A stretch of DNA of 64,000 bases from Salinimicrobium tongyeongense. Its GTDB lineage: Bacteria; Bacteroidota; Bacteroidia; Flavobacteriales; Flavobacteriaceae. The notes under the pieces are model-generated. The model saw only the letters and a list, made by a program, of their open reading frames with translations, was not told the origin of the DNA and made no database searches. The DNA lies in NCBI RefSeq assembly GCF_026109735.1, contig NZ_CP069620.1:2294001-2358000 (forward strand), read 5' to 3'. This document shows positions 29,437-38,407 of the stretch, one piece after another (the first letter of the stretch is position 1; each line of letters starts with the position of its first letter). The position numbers were made by a program, and so were the translations under genes.

Positions 29437-32427
29437 ATGCAGAACAAGGGAATAATCAAGGTATTTGCAATTTTGTTTGCCCTGGTATGTATCTACCAGT
29501 TGTCTTTCACCTTTATTGCTGGCAATATTGAGGGAGATGCCGCAGAATTTGCACAGCAGGAAGTCCCCGAGAGTGTTGATGGTTACATTACAGCCAGGGA
29601 ACGAGCAGAACAGAGGTATCTTGATTCCATTGGGAATGAAGAGGTGTTTCTTGGAATCACCTACAATTCGGCTAAAGAAAAAGAGCTTAACAAAGGGCTA
29701 GACCTTAAAGGAGGGATTAACGTAATTCTCCAGATTTCGGTTAAAGATATCCTTAGGGAACTCGCTAATAACAGTAAAGATCCTGCTTTTAACCAGGCGC
29801 TGTTAAAAGCAGACGAAGCACAAAAAACAAGTCAGGAGAACTATCTTGACCTCTTCTTTGAAGCTTTTGAAGAAATTCCGGATGCCCGCCTTGCTTCTCC
29901 CGATATTTTTGCAAACAGAAACCTTAGCGATGAGATCAATTTTGAAATGACTAATGAGGAGGTAAAGCCTATCATTAGGAGAAAAATTGACGAGTCTATA
30001 GTTTCGGCCTTTGAAGTACTTAGAAAACGTATCGATAAATTTGGGGTAACCCAACCAAACATTCAGCGCCTTGGTTCTTCAGGAAGGATTCTTGTTGAAT
30101 TACCGGGAGCTAAAGAAATTGAGCGTGTAAAAGACCTTTTACAGAGTACAGCTCAGTTGGAGTTCTGGCATGTATACAAGAGCAATGAATTCCAGAACTT
30201 CTTTGTGCAGGCCAACAACCTGCTTAAGCAAATGGAGCTGGAAAAAACCGCAGAGGCCGATGTAGATACTACCGGGGCCGGGCAGGATGAGATCGATGCT
30301 CTTTTAGAGTCGGCCAGTGATACTGCACAGGTCGCAGAACAAAACAATCCTTTGTTTGACCTTATGGCTTCTCCGGGTTTCCAGGGAGGGCCGGTTCTTG
30401 CAACATTTAATATTGAAGATACTGCCCGGGTAAGGGAATATCTTAATATGTCTCAGGTGCGCAACCTGCTTCAAGGGGAACAGCGCTACGCTAAGTTCGT
30501 TTGGGGTATTACAGAGGAAGATGATGCTGTTGCTCCCCTATACGCCCTAAGAGGTAACAGGCAAAATGAACCGCCGCTTTCAGGAAGTGTGATCACCGAT
30601 GCCACCCAGGCTTACGACCAGGTTGGTAGAGTTGCGGTAACTATGCAAATGAACGGAAAAGGAGCAAAGACCTGGGAAGAGATGACTGCTCTTGCTGCTG
30701 AAAACCAAAGCCAGATCGCTATTGTTCTAGACAACGTGGTTTATTCTGCGCCAGGTGTATCTCAGGCAGGAGGAATTTCAGGTGGTAGAAGTGAGATCAC
30801 AGGAGATTTTACTATCACCGAAGGTCAGGATTTAGCTAACGTATTACGTGCAGGTAAACTTCCTGCTTCCGCAGATATCGTGCAGAGTGAGATCGTTGGC
30901 CCTTCCCTTGGGCAGGAAGCTATAGATAGCGGTATCATGTCTTTCGCCATTGCGTTGATCCTGGTATTGCTCTGGATGATCTTTTACTACGGAAAAGCCG
31001 GTGTTTTTGCCGATATCGCCCTTGTTGTAAACATCCTTTTCATCTTTGGGGTGCTGGCCGGCCTTGGTGCAGTGCTTACTTTACCTGGTATTGCGGGTAT
31101 CGTACTTACCATTGGTATGTCGGTAGATGCGAACGTGCTTATATTTGAGCGTATCAGGGAAGAATATTCTAAAGGAAAGGTGCAGAAAGATGCAATTAGA
31201 GATGGTTTCAGCAACGCACTTTCTTCCATTCTTGATGCCAACATTACTACCGGTCTTACCGCGTTGATCCTTTTGGTTCTTGGAACAGGGCCTATTAAAG
31301 GCTTTGCCACCACTTTGTTAATTGGTATTGCAACGTCGCTTTTCACCGCAATCTTTATCACAAGATTGTTTATAGACAACTATGCAAAGAACCCTAACAA
31401 GAGCCTGGACTTCTCTACAGGAATGACCAAAAACTTATTCTCGGGTCTCAATATCCAGTTCCTTGAAAAGAGAAAGACTTTTTACGTGGTGTCGGGGATA
31501 TTCCTGCTGGTGAGCTTAGGTTCATTGTTCACCCAGGGCTTAAACCAGGGAGTGGATTTTGTAGGAGGAAGAAGCTATACCGTTAGATTCGACCAGGCCG
31601 TGAACCCTACCGAACTTGAAGATAACCTGGTTGCCGAATTTGGTAGTGCCAGTGCCAAAACCTTTGGAGCTGCAAACCAGATCAAGGTTACAACCAAATA
31701 TAAAGTGGAAGAAGAGGGTAGCGAAGTAGATGAGGAGATCTCCCAAAAGCTTTACAGTGCGGTACAATCTTATCTTCCCGAAGGTACTACTTATGAAGAT
31801 TTCACTGTAGGAGCCGAAGGGGAAAGAGAGATTGGAATTATGCAATCTATCAAAGTAGGCCCTTCTATAGCCGATGATATCAAGCAGGCTTCTATTTGGG
31901 CGGTACTTGGTTCCCTTTTGGTGATCTTCCTTTACATCCTGTTGAGGTTTAGAAAGTATCAGTTCTCATTGGGTGCTGTAGTAGCCGTAATCCACGACGT
32001 GCTCATCGTACTCGGGGTTTTCTCCCTAACCTACAAGTTCATGCCTTTCAACATGGAGATCGATCAGGCCTTTATCGCTGCGATCCTTACCGTGGTGGGG
32101 TATTCGCTTAACGATACCGTGGTTATTTTCGACAGGATCAGGGAATTTTTTAACGAGCACCCGTCCTGGACCAGAAAAGATGCCATCAATGCAGCTATCA
32201 ACAGTACGGTTAGCCGTACGGTGAACACCTCTTTAACTACCCTTGTGGTACTTCTTGCCATCTTCATTTTTGGAGGCGAAAGCATTAGAGGCTTCATGTT
32301 TGCACTTATCGTGGGGGTTATTGTAGGTACTTATTCTTCTATCTTTATTGCGACGCCAGTTACTTACGATACCTTCAATAAAGAGACTAAAAGAAGAAAG
32401 CTGAAGCAAAAAGAAACTGTGGCTTAA
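29437..32427 (+). CDS. secDF: Protein translocase subunit SecDF (fusion)
   Basis: A 996-residue fusion of SecD and SecF that uses the proton gradient to pull preproteins through SecYEG. The SecD half contains the P1 periplasmic domain (LDLKGGINVILQI, VLRKRIDKFGVTQPNIQRLG) and membrane segments with GMSVDANVLIFERIREE. The SecF half repeats the pattern (GVDFVGGRSYTVRF, VVGYSLNDTVVIFDRIREF). About twelve membrane helices. Fusion is normal in this phylum. It has its own promoter and terminator. Confidence 0.96.
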   Translation: MQNKGIIKVFAILFALVCIYQLSFTFIAGNIEGDAAEFAQQEVPESVDGYITARERAEQRYLDSIGNEEVFLGITYNSAKEKELNKGLDLKGGINVILQISVKDILRELANNSKDPAFNQALLKADEAQKTSQENYLDLFFEAFEEIPDARLASPDIFANRNLSDEINFEMTNEEVKPIIRRKIDESIVSAFEVLRKRIDKFGVTQPNIQRLGSSGRILVELPGAKEIERVKDLLQSTAQLEFWHVYKSNEFQNFFVQANNLLKQMELEKTAEADVDTTGAGQDEIDALLESASDTAQVAEQNNPLFDLMASPGFQGGPVLATFNIEDTARVREYLNMSQVRNLLQGEQRYAKFVWGITEEDDAVAPLYALRGNRQNEPPLSGSVITDATQAYDQVGRVAVTMQMNGKGAKTWEEMTALAAENQSQIAIVLDNVVYSAPGVSQAGGISGGRSEITGDFTITEGQDLANVLRAGKLPASADIVQSEIVGPSLGQEAIDSGIMSFAIALILVLLWMIFYYGKAGVFADIALVVNILFIFGVLAGLGAVLTLPGIAGIVLTIGMSVDANVLIFERIREEYSKGKVQKDAIRDGFSNALSSILDANITTGLTALILLVLGTGPIKGFATTLLIGIATSLFTAIFITRLFIDNYAKNPNKSLDFSTGMTKNLFSGLNIQFLEKRKTFYVVSGIFLLVSLGSLFTQGLNQGVDFVGGRSYTVRFDQAVNPTELEDNLVAEFGSASAKTFGAANQIKVTTKYKVEEEGSEVDEEISQKLYSAVQSYLPEGTTYEDFTVGAEGEREIGIMQSIKVGPSIADDIKQASIWAVLGSLLVIFLYILLRFRKYQFSLGAVVAVIHDVLIVLGVFSLTYKFMPFNMEIDQAFIAAILTVVGYSLNDTVVIFDRIREFFNEHPSWTRKDAINAAINSTVSRTVNTSLTTLVVLLAIFIFGGESIRGFMFALIVGVIVGTYSSIFIATPVTYDTFNKETKRRKLKQKETVA

Positions 32428-32450
32428 GCCCGGAGCATATAATTATATTT

Positions 32451-32483
32451 AGAGAGCCTTTCTTCGGAAAGGCTCTTTTTTTT
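32451..32483 (+). terminator. Intrinsic terminator of secDF
   Basis: AGAGCCTTTC pairs with GAAAGGCTCT around TTCG, followed by a run of T, 25 bases after the stop. Confidence 0.92.
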
Positions 32484-32743
32484 GCCCTTTTTGAGAGGTA
32501 TGTAAGGCTCTTGTTTAGGGAGTACAATAATTTCTGCGGAAATCTTTTCTTCGGAAGTGCAGTCAGTCAATTTGGACTAGCTGAAGCAGTAAATCCAGTA
32601 TTACACTAGTTGTTTCTTTGCCCACTTCTTCGGAAGGTAAACCTGAAGGTTCTCCTTTTCTTATACTGAAAATATTTCCGAAGTGATCATTTTACTCCTG
32701 AGATAAAACGTAAAACTGGAGCAGATTCTTTTATAAACACCCC

Positions 32744-32762
32744 TCAAAAATGGCATTTTTGG
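32744..32762. repeat. Palindrome family copy with short arms
   Basis: Core AAAAATGGCATTTTT at 32746-32760. Only two flanking pairs extend it, so the outer arms are lost or were never present. Confidence 0.7.
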
Positions 32763-32866
32763 CTTCCGATAAAACCAGGAATAAATTGGTGCTGCTTTTT
32801 GTATTGAGATTAACTCTTAAAAAAAGAGGCTAAAGAATTGAGCCGGGAACAGGAAAGGCCAGAAAG

Positions 32867-32905
32867 AAAATACTCTTCAAAAATGGCATTTTTGAAGAGT
32901 ATTTT
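32867..32905 (-). terminator. Perfect 39-bp palindrome, terminator of the folE-DUF192 operon
   Basis: Arms of 19 bases (AAAATACTCTTCAAAAATG and its exact complement) around one central base at 32886. It begins 5 bases past the DUF192 stop on the minus strand and is followed there by a T-rich tract. The core is the recurring AAAAATGGCATTTTT. Confidence 0.88.
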
Positions 32906-32909
32906 GAAA

Positions 32910-33401
32910 TTATTTTCGGTTCAAAATAAGGCTGTCTCCCACAGCAAGCTTCCATTTATCTGAAAGTCCTGCGTTGATTTCCAGTACGTATTGAGCCGGC
33001 TTTTCCGAAGGGATTGTCTCAAGGCTCTTCGGTTTCGCATTCTTCTGGATGCTTACAATCTTATTGTTTGCACCAAGAAAGATGAGGTCGAGCGGAATAT
33101 TAGTGTTTTTCATGTAAAATCCGCGGGGTGCTTCATTTTCAAAAATAAACAGCATTCCCTGGGAATCTTCCATAGTTGTGCGGTACATCAGGCCTGTTTC
33201 GCGCTGATAATCGTCATCGGCTATTTCCAATTGCAGGTGCTTGATGGTGTCACCAGTTTCTTTTGTTAGGTAAGCCTCGGCTTCTTTCGTAAAAGTAATA
33301 GGTTCGGCGATATCCTGCTGTACAGTTTCTTTGTTATCCTTGCAGCTCAGCAGCACGCTTGCAGCGAGAAAAATGCTGTAAAAAGTGCTTTTTCTTATCA
33401 T
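32910..33401 (-). CDS. DUF192 family lipoprotein
   Basis: A 163-residue exported protein with lipobox signal (FYSIFLAASVLLSCKD). The DUF192 domain has LEIADDDYQRETGLMYR, MLFIFENEAPRGFYMKNTNI and PLDLIFLGANNKIVSI. The family has a beta-barrel-like fold of unknown function, often in halophiles and marine bacteria. Its ATG overlaps the lgt stop by four bases (ATGA), so it is translationally coupled to a lipoprotein maturation enzyme and ends the operon. Confidence 0.9.
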   Translation of the reverse strand: MIRKSTFYSIFLAASVLLSCKDNKETVQQDIAEPITFTKEAEAYLTKETGDTIKHLQLEIADDDYQRETGLMYRTTMEDSQGMLFIFENEAPRGFYMKNTNIPLDLIFLGANNKIVSIQKNAKPKSLETIPSEKPAQYVLEINAGLSDKWKLAVGDSLILNRK

Positions 33402-34222
33402 TTTACGCGACTTTTAGTCGATGGCCTGTACATGAAGTAGAAACCGGCAATGATAAACGGAATACTCAGCCATTGACCTGTATTCAATACCCAGTTCACC
33501 CTTTCGCCTACCTGTGGCTCCTTGACAAATTCCACGAAAAAGCGTATAGACCAAAGCAGCACGAGAAAAAGCCCGAAAATATAACCCAGTTTTTCCCTTT
33601 TTAAGGTTTTCCAGTAGGTGAACCAAAGGATTAGAAATACCACCAGGTAGCAGGCTGCTTCATACAGCTGGGCCGGATGTCTTGCAAAATCTTCTCCCAG
33701 TTTGGTGAAGACTACCCCAAAGTCGCTGTTTGTAGGTTTTCCTATGATTTCAGAATTCATGAAGTTCCCGATGCGTACAAAAATCCCGCCGCAGGCTACG
33801 GGAATAACGATCCTGTCTAAAATCCACAGTACGGGTTTGTGCAGTACGTTGCGGCAGTACAGGTACATGGCGGTAATAATTCCAATTGCGGCACCGTGGC
33901 TGGCAAGACCTCTAAAACCGGTGAATTCAAACTCGGGTTCGAACCTTACGGGCAGGAAAATTTCGAGCAGGTGGTTTTGAAAATAATCCCAGTCGTAAAA
34001 GATAACGTGCCCAAGCCGGGCGCCAATCAGGGTGGCCAAAACGGTATAAATGAACAGGGAATCAAGTTTTTCGAGGGCAATCCCTTCCCTTTCGTAAATG
34101 CTCTTCATAAGGTACCAGCCTATAGTGAAGGCAACAACGAACATTAAACTATAGTAGTGGATGACGAAAAATCCCAGATCAATTCCTTCGGAAGGATTCC
34201 AGTAGATTTTATTGAAAAGCAT
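33398..34222 (-). CDS. lgt: Prolipoprotein diacylglyceryl transferase
   Basis: Inner-membrane enzyme (274 residues, about seven helices) that attaches diacylglycerol to the lipobox cysteine. GARLGHVIFYDWDYFQ, the HGAAIGIITAMY region and the signature RIGNFMNSEIIGKPTNS are characteristic. Many lipoproteins in this window (for example at 32910, 38408, 19977) would be its substrates. Sits in the folE-cysS-yidD-lgt-DUF192 run. Confidence 0.95.
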   Translation of the reverse strand: MLFNKIYWNPSEGIDLGFFVIHYYSLMFVVAFTIGWYLMKSIYEREGIALEKLDSLFIYTVLATLIGARLGHVIFYDWDYFQNHLLEIFLPVRFEPEFEFTGFRGLASHGAAIGIITAMYLYCRNVLHKPVLWILDRIVIPVACGGIFVRIGNFMNSEIIGKPTNSDFGVVFTKLGEDFARHPAQLYEAACYLVVFLILWFTYWKTLKREKLGYIFGLFLVLLWSIRFFVEFVKEPQVGERVNWVLNTGQWLSIPFIIAGFYFMYRPSTKSRVK

Positions 34223-34274
34223 GAAGTGGTTTTATTGTTGGAAGGTAAAGATACATATTTGGCGCCTTTCCTGA

Positions 34275-34517
34275 TTATTTTTCCTCCTGAAGTTTCTTGG
34301 GAACAGGGTCATATCCCTGTCCGCCCCACGGATTGCAGCTGGCAATTCGTTTTACGGAAAGCCAGCCTCCTTTAAAAAGGCCGTGTGTTTGAAGGGCTTC
34401 AACAGTGTATTGAGAGCAGGTAGGCGTGTAGCGGCAGGTGGCCGGTGTGAGTGGCGAAATAAACCTCTGGTAAATTCTTACCAATCCTATAAGTGGATAT
34501 GTAAGCCACTTTCTCAC
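34275..34517 (-). CDS. yidD: Membrane protein insertion efficiency factor YidD
   Basis: An 80-residue protein with the diagnostic cysteine-rich core [19 protein letters not shown] and [17 protein letters not shown], preceded by a short amphipathic/hydrophobic segment ([19 protein letters not shown]). YidD assists YidC-dependent membrane insertion. In many bacteria it lies in rpmH-rnpA-yidD-yidC; here it is detached and placed between cysS (13 bases) and lgt (52 bases). Confidence 0.95.
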   Translation of the reverse strand: MRKWLTYPLIGLVRIYQRFISPLTPATCRYTPTCSQYTVEALQTHGLFKGGWLSVKRIASCNPWGGQGYDPVPKKLQEEK

Positions 34518-34530
34518 GTCATGGTTTTTA

Positions 34531-36018
34531 TTATTCTATAGAGAAGCTGGTGCTGTCTTTGCCATCCTTCAGCTGAATGCCCATTTGCGACAGCTCATCC
34601 CTTATCTTGTCGCTGGTGGCAAAATCTTTATTGGCCCTGGCTTCTGCCCTTAACTTGATGAGCAGTTCTACAGTGCCCGAAAGTTTATTTCCGAAGTCAT
34701 TATTGCCGGCTTCAGAAGTATCTATGAGCCCCAATACGTCAAAAATAAAGTCGGACATTGTCTTTTTCAGCAATTCGAGGTCTTCGGCTTTAATTTTGGC
34801 CTTTCCGTCTTTAATGATGTTGATCTGCTTTACGGCTTCAAAAAGTTGCGCAATGAGGATGGGGCTGTTAAAATCATCGTTCATGGCGTCATAGCATTTC
34901 TGCCTCCATTCAACTACATCAAAATCGGATGTTGCAGCAGTTTCAAGATGATCAAGCGCGTGATAGGCATCCATTAACCGCTGAAAACCTTTTTCGCTGG
35001 CCAGTAGTGCCTCGTTTGAAAAGTCGAGGATGCTCCTGTAGTTGGCCTGCAACATAAAGAACCTTGCAACTGTAGGTGCAAATCCTTTTTCGAGATTAGG
35101 GTTGTCTCCTGTAAAGATCTCGTTGGGCAGGATGTTATTGCCGGTGCTTTTTGCCATTTTCTTGCCGTTAAGGGTAAGCATATTGGCATGCATCCAGTAA
35201 TTTACCGGTGTTTTACCGGTAGCGGCTTCGCCCTGGGCGATCTCACACTCGTGATGCGGGAATTTTAGGTCCATACCGCCGCCGTGAATATCAAATTCTT
35301 CCCCCAAATACTTTGAGCTCATCACGGTGCATTCAAGGTGCCAGCCTGGAAAACCGTCGCTCCAGGGGGAAGGCCAGCGCATAATGTGCTGCGGTTCGGC
35401 TTTTTTCCAGAGTGCAAAATCCTGCGGATTCTTCTTGTCGCTTTGGGCTGTGAGCTCCCTGGTGTTGGGAATCATATCTTCCAGCTTCCTTCCGCTTAAC
35501 TTTCCGTAGTCATGAGATTCGTTGAACCTGATCACGTCAAAATAGACAGAGCCGTTAGCTTCATAAGCATAACCTTTCTCAAGGATTTCTTTGATAACTT
35601 CTATCTGTTCAACGATATGACCGGTTGCGGTAGGCTCAATGGAGGGAGGAAGGTTGTTGAACTTCTGCAGAATATTGTGAAAATCTACAGTGTATCGCTG
35701 TACAACTTCCATAGGCTCAATTTGCTCGAGCCTTGCTTTTTTGGCGATCCTGTCTTCGCCTGAATCTGCATCATTTTCTAAATGTCCGGCATCTGTAATG
35801 TTGCGAACATACCGCACTTTATAGCCCAGGTGTTTTAAGTATCTAAAAACGAGGTCAAAGGAGATGAATGTGCGGCAATTGCCAAGGTGCACATTACTGT
35901 AAACTGTGGGGCCACAAACGTACATGCCCACGGTCCCTTCGTTGATAGGTTTAAAAATTTCCTTTTCGCCCGAGATCGAGTTGTAGATCTTTAATTCCTG
36001 TTGCTGGTAGAGTGCCAT
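34531..36018 (-). CDS. cysS: Cysteinyl-tRNA synthetase
   Basis: Class I synthetase (495 residues) charging tRNA-Cys. The N-terminal [20 protein letters not shown] combines a zinc cysteine with the HIGH-type HLGN motif. Further zinc ligands are in WHLECTVMS and [13 protein letters not shown], and the KMSKS loop is [11 protein letters not shown]. The C-terminal DALR/anticodon part ends [17 protein letters not shown]. 15 bases downstream of folE on the minus strand. Confidence 0.97.
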   Translation of the reverse strand: MALYQQQELKIYNSISGEKEIFKPINEGTVGMYVCGPTVYSNVHLGNCRTFISFDLVFRYLKHLGYKVRYVRNITDAGHLENDADSGEDRIAKKARLEQIEPMEVVQRYTVDFHNILQKFNNLPPSIEPTATGHIVEQIEVIKEILEKGYAYEANGSVYFDVIRFNESHDYGKLSGRKLEDMIPNTRELTAQSDKKNPQDFALWKKAEPQHIMRWPSPWSDGFPGWHLECTVMSSKYLGEEFDIHGGGMDLKFPHHECEIAQGEAATGKTPVNYWMHANMLTLNGKKMAKSTGNNILPNEIFTGDNPNLEKGFAPTVARFFMLQANYRSILDFSNEALLASEKGFQRLMDAYHALDHLETAATSDFDVVEWRQKCYDAMNDDFNSPILIAQLFEAVKQINIIKDGKAKIKAEDLELLKKTMSDFIFDVLGLIDTSEAGNNDFGNKLSGTVELLIKLRAEARANKDFATSDKIRDELSQMGIQLKDGKDSTSFSIE

Positions 36019-36033
36019 AAAAAATGAACAGAT

Positions 36034-36711
36034 TTAGAATTCGGTTTCCAGATTGATGTAGTCTAAAAAGTCGCGTCTTGCCTCAGGATCTTTAAATCTT
36101 CCGCCGTATTCGCTGGTCACGGTGCTGCTTTCAATATCCCTTATTCCGCGGCTGTTCACGCACAGGTGCTTGGCGTCAATTACGCAGGCAACATCTTCGG
36201 TACCCAGTACCTCCTGTAGTTCCTTCACAATCTGCATGGTTAGCCTTTCCTGTACCTGTGGGCGTTTGGCGTAGTAATCTACGATCCGGTTCATTTTTGA
36301 AAGTCCTACTACGGTACCGTTAGAAATGTAGCCTACATGCGCTCTTCCTACTATTGGCAGCAGGTGGTGTTCACAGGTAGAGTAGAGGGTAATGTTTTTT
36401 TCTACCAGCATTTCCCCGTACTTATACTTGTTCTGGAAAGTAGAGGCCTTTGGTTTTAACTGAGGGTGAAGGCCGCCAAAGATCTCTTTGACAAACATTT
36501 TGGCTACGCGCTTTGGTGTTCCCTTTAGGCTGTCATCAGTCAGGTCAAGGCCAAGGGTATCCATGATGTTTTTTACATCTTTTTGTATGCGCTCAATCTT
36601 TTCTTCATCACTTATGTCGAATGCATCTTTACGCATGGGAGTTTCTGTGTTTGGGCTAACAAAAGCATCTCCCATTTCATCAATAGCCTCGTCTATGTTG
36701 TCTTTTTTCAT
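36034..36711 (-). CDS. folE: GTP cyclohydrolase I
   Basis: Makes 7,8-dihydroneopterin triphosphate from GTP, the first step of folate synthesis and, via QueD, of queuosine (225 residues). Zinc ligands are in STCEHHLLPIVGRAHVGYI and KHLCVNSRGIRD; KMNRIVDYYAKRPQVQERL is the family signature. The N-terminal 45 residues are acidic and variable. First gene of a five-gene minus-strand operon. Related genes in the window are folD, folP and queE. Confidence 0.96.
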   Translation of the reverse strand: MKKDNIDEAIDEMGDAFVSPNTETPMRKDAFDISDEEKIERIQKDVKNIMDTLGLDLTDDSLKGTPKRVAKMFVKEIFGGLHPQLKPKASTFQNKYKYGEMLVEKNITLYSTCEHHLLPIVGRAHVGYISNGTVVGLSKMNRIVDYYAKRPQVQERLTMQIVKELQEVLGTEDVACVIDAKHLCVNSRGIRDIESSTVTSEYGGRFKDPEARRDFLDYINLETEF

Positions 36712-36756
36712 AATTCTATATAAAGTAGAGTCTAAAACACTAGGTAATTAAGCTTG

Positions 36757-36764
36757 CAAAGATA
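36757..36764 (-). promoter_or_regulatory. Promoter -7 box of the folE operon
   Basis: CAAAGATA on the plus strand reads TATCTTTG on the minus strand, an exact TAnnTTTG match 45 bases before the folE ATG. Confidence 0.6.
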
Positions 36765-36829
36765 CATATTTTAACCCTTTTCTGGAAGTCTGTTGCGGCA
36801 AGATCAATGCCCAAAATGTCTATAAAAAA

Positions 36830-36855
36830 TAAAAACAGCCCGAAGGCTGTTTTTG
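36830..36855 (-). terminator. Terminator of the FadL-like porin gene
   Basis: AAAAACAGCC and GGCTGTTTTT form a perfect stem with a short CGAA-type loop, 19 bases past the porin stop on the minus strand. A-rich sequence on the plus strand provides the T tract. Confidence 0.88.
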
Positions 36856-36873
36856 GTGTCAGATAGTCCGGCC

Positions 36874-38385
36874 TTACAGGCCAAAACCTATTGTGAGCAC
36901 ATAATTTGAATTGTTCCCAGAGATGCCCATGCGATCTGTTAATCCGGTTTGATATAACTGCGGATTTGTTTCCCGGGTAGAATGATCGTAAGCGAAGTCA
37001 ATTTTGATACTTCCAAAGCTGTATCCTATTCCGGCAGAATAGCCCTCGAGGTCTCCCATAGGCAGTTCATCTTTGTACGGAGTTTCCTCAAATCTGTATC
37101 CCCCTCTTAAGCTCCAGTTCTGAATGCGGTATTCCCCTCCAAACCTGAATTTAGATGCACCGCCCAGTTCATTGGAGATTATGTTGTTCTGTTGCATGAA
37201 GGCAGGATCATCTGTAGGCTTAAATTTTGTAGTTGAATAATCTTTGTAAGTATAATCAAAGCTTAAAAGTGCCGATGAGCCAAAGAGGTAGGCTAAACTT
37301 CCGGTATAGCTGGCGGGAGTCTGCAGCTTATAATCGGGATATATATTTACAATATTCGGTTCTACATAATCAATGTCGGTCTCTATATACTGGTTTGTCT
37401 CTTCAGATATGGTGTACCAGGTTGGGGATTCATATGCTAAACCTGCCCTTACATTTGATCCTATTTTGGCGAGAGCCCCAAGTTGAAGGCTAAAGCCTGA
37501 TCCCAGGGTGGTTAACTGATCTTCAAAATACACGTATTCATCTGGTGCCTGTAAATTTTCCTCATCAATAGAAGTCATTCTTTCATAGTTGATGAAATGG
37601 GAGTTCAGGTTGATTCCCAGGTAAAGGAAGTCCTGATATTGGGAAGCGAAATTGAAGCTTAGTTTTCCGTTTAATCCGGTAGAGGTATAGGTGTAAATTT
37701 GATCGTATGTGCCCGGAGATAAGATGCTGCTATACGAATCGAGTTCCAGGAAAGCCGGGTCATTTTCAGGGAGGTTATTCGGGTTGTCTACTCCAATCAC
37801 ACCGCCCCATAATCCCAAATATGCCTGTTGAGCTCCAAACCCCAAAGTCTCTCCCAGGCGGGCGTATGCCTCTCCGTCAGTTTCATTCCTGTAAGGAATG
37901 AGGTTATCAACAGCAATGCCGTTGGCATAAGCAAGAAAATACTGATCTATGGAATTAGGGTTGTTTCCCCTGGCCGAGTAGGAATTATTAAAACTTGAAG
38001 ATTTATTAAAGTTGAACCCCAAAGAAAACTTCTTCCAGTTTGCGTTTTCGTTAAAATTATTAAAGATAAAAACAGCTCCTGCCTGGCCCAGATCAACATT
38101 AGAATCTGAGGTGCTGTTATAGCCGTTCATAAAACTTACATCCTTATTGCTGTTCTCCACATTTAAGCTAAGGGAGGCAAAACTTGAGAGAAAGACGGCT
38201 GAACCTGCAGGGTTCACGTTGAGGGAAGAAAGATCTCCTCCCAAAGCACCAAAAGCACCACTCATAGCACGATATCGTGCTGTTCCGTTAAGGTCGGTTG
38301 TAGAATACCTTACGGCATCTGTTATATTTTGAGCCTCCACAGTCATGGAGATCATGGCTGTGAAGGCAAAAATTAATCTTTTCAT
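36874..38385 (-). CDS. OmpP1/FadL-type outer membrane transport protein
   Basis: A 503-residue predicted 14-strand barrel for hydrophobic compounds. The signal peptide (MKRLIFAFTAMISMTVEAQN) is followed by a FadL-like hatch region with RAMSGAFGALGGDLSSLNVN and PAGSAVF, matching the NPAG motif. The protein ends in a beta strand with terminal hydrophobic residue (NSNYVLTIGFGL). Long-chain lipid uptake is the family role; the actual ligand is unknown. It is 22 bases downstream of the tyrosine-rich lipoprotein gene. Confidence 0.88.
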   Translation of the reverse strand: MKRLIFAFTAMISMTVEAQNITDAVRYSTTDLNGTARYRAMSGAFGALGGDLSSLNVNPAGSAVFLSSFASLSLNVENSNKDVSFMNGYNSTSDSNVDLGQAGAVFIFNNFNENANWKKFSLGFNFNKSSSFNNSYSARGNNPNSIDQYFLAYANGIAVDNLIPYRNETDGEAYARLGETLGFGAQQAYLGLWGGVIGVDNPNNLPENDPAFLELDSYSSILSPGTYDQIYTYTSTGLNGKLSFNFASQYQDFLYLGINLNSHFINYERMTSIDEENLQAPDEYVYFEDQLTTLGSGFSLQLGALAKIGSNVRAGLAYESPTWYTISEETNQYIETDIDYVEPNIVNIYPDYKLQTPASYTGSLAYLFGSSALLSFDYTYKDYSTTKFKPTDDPAFMQQNNIISNELGGASKFRFGGEYRIQNWSLRGGYRFEETPYKDELPMGDLEGYSAGIGYSFGSIKIDFAYDHSTRETNPQLYQTGLTDRMGISGNNSNYVLTIGFGL

Positions 38386-38407
38386 TTATGAAGTTGTTTT
38401 AGGGGAA

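Larger units (their letters stand above)
32428..32909. other. Intergenic region secDF-DUF192 (482 bases)
   Basis: Holds the secDF terminator, two copies of the palindrome family (32744-32762 and the perfect 32867-32905) and several CTTCGGAA/TTCCGAAG words (near 32548, 32628 and 32672). No coding frame is supported on either strand. It is one of the most repeat-laden gaps in the window. Confidence 0.6.
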
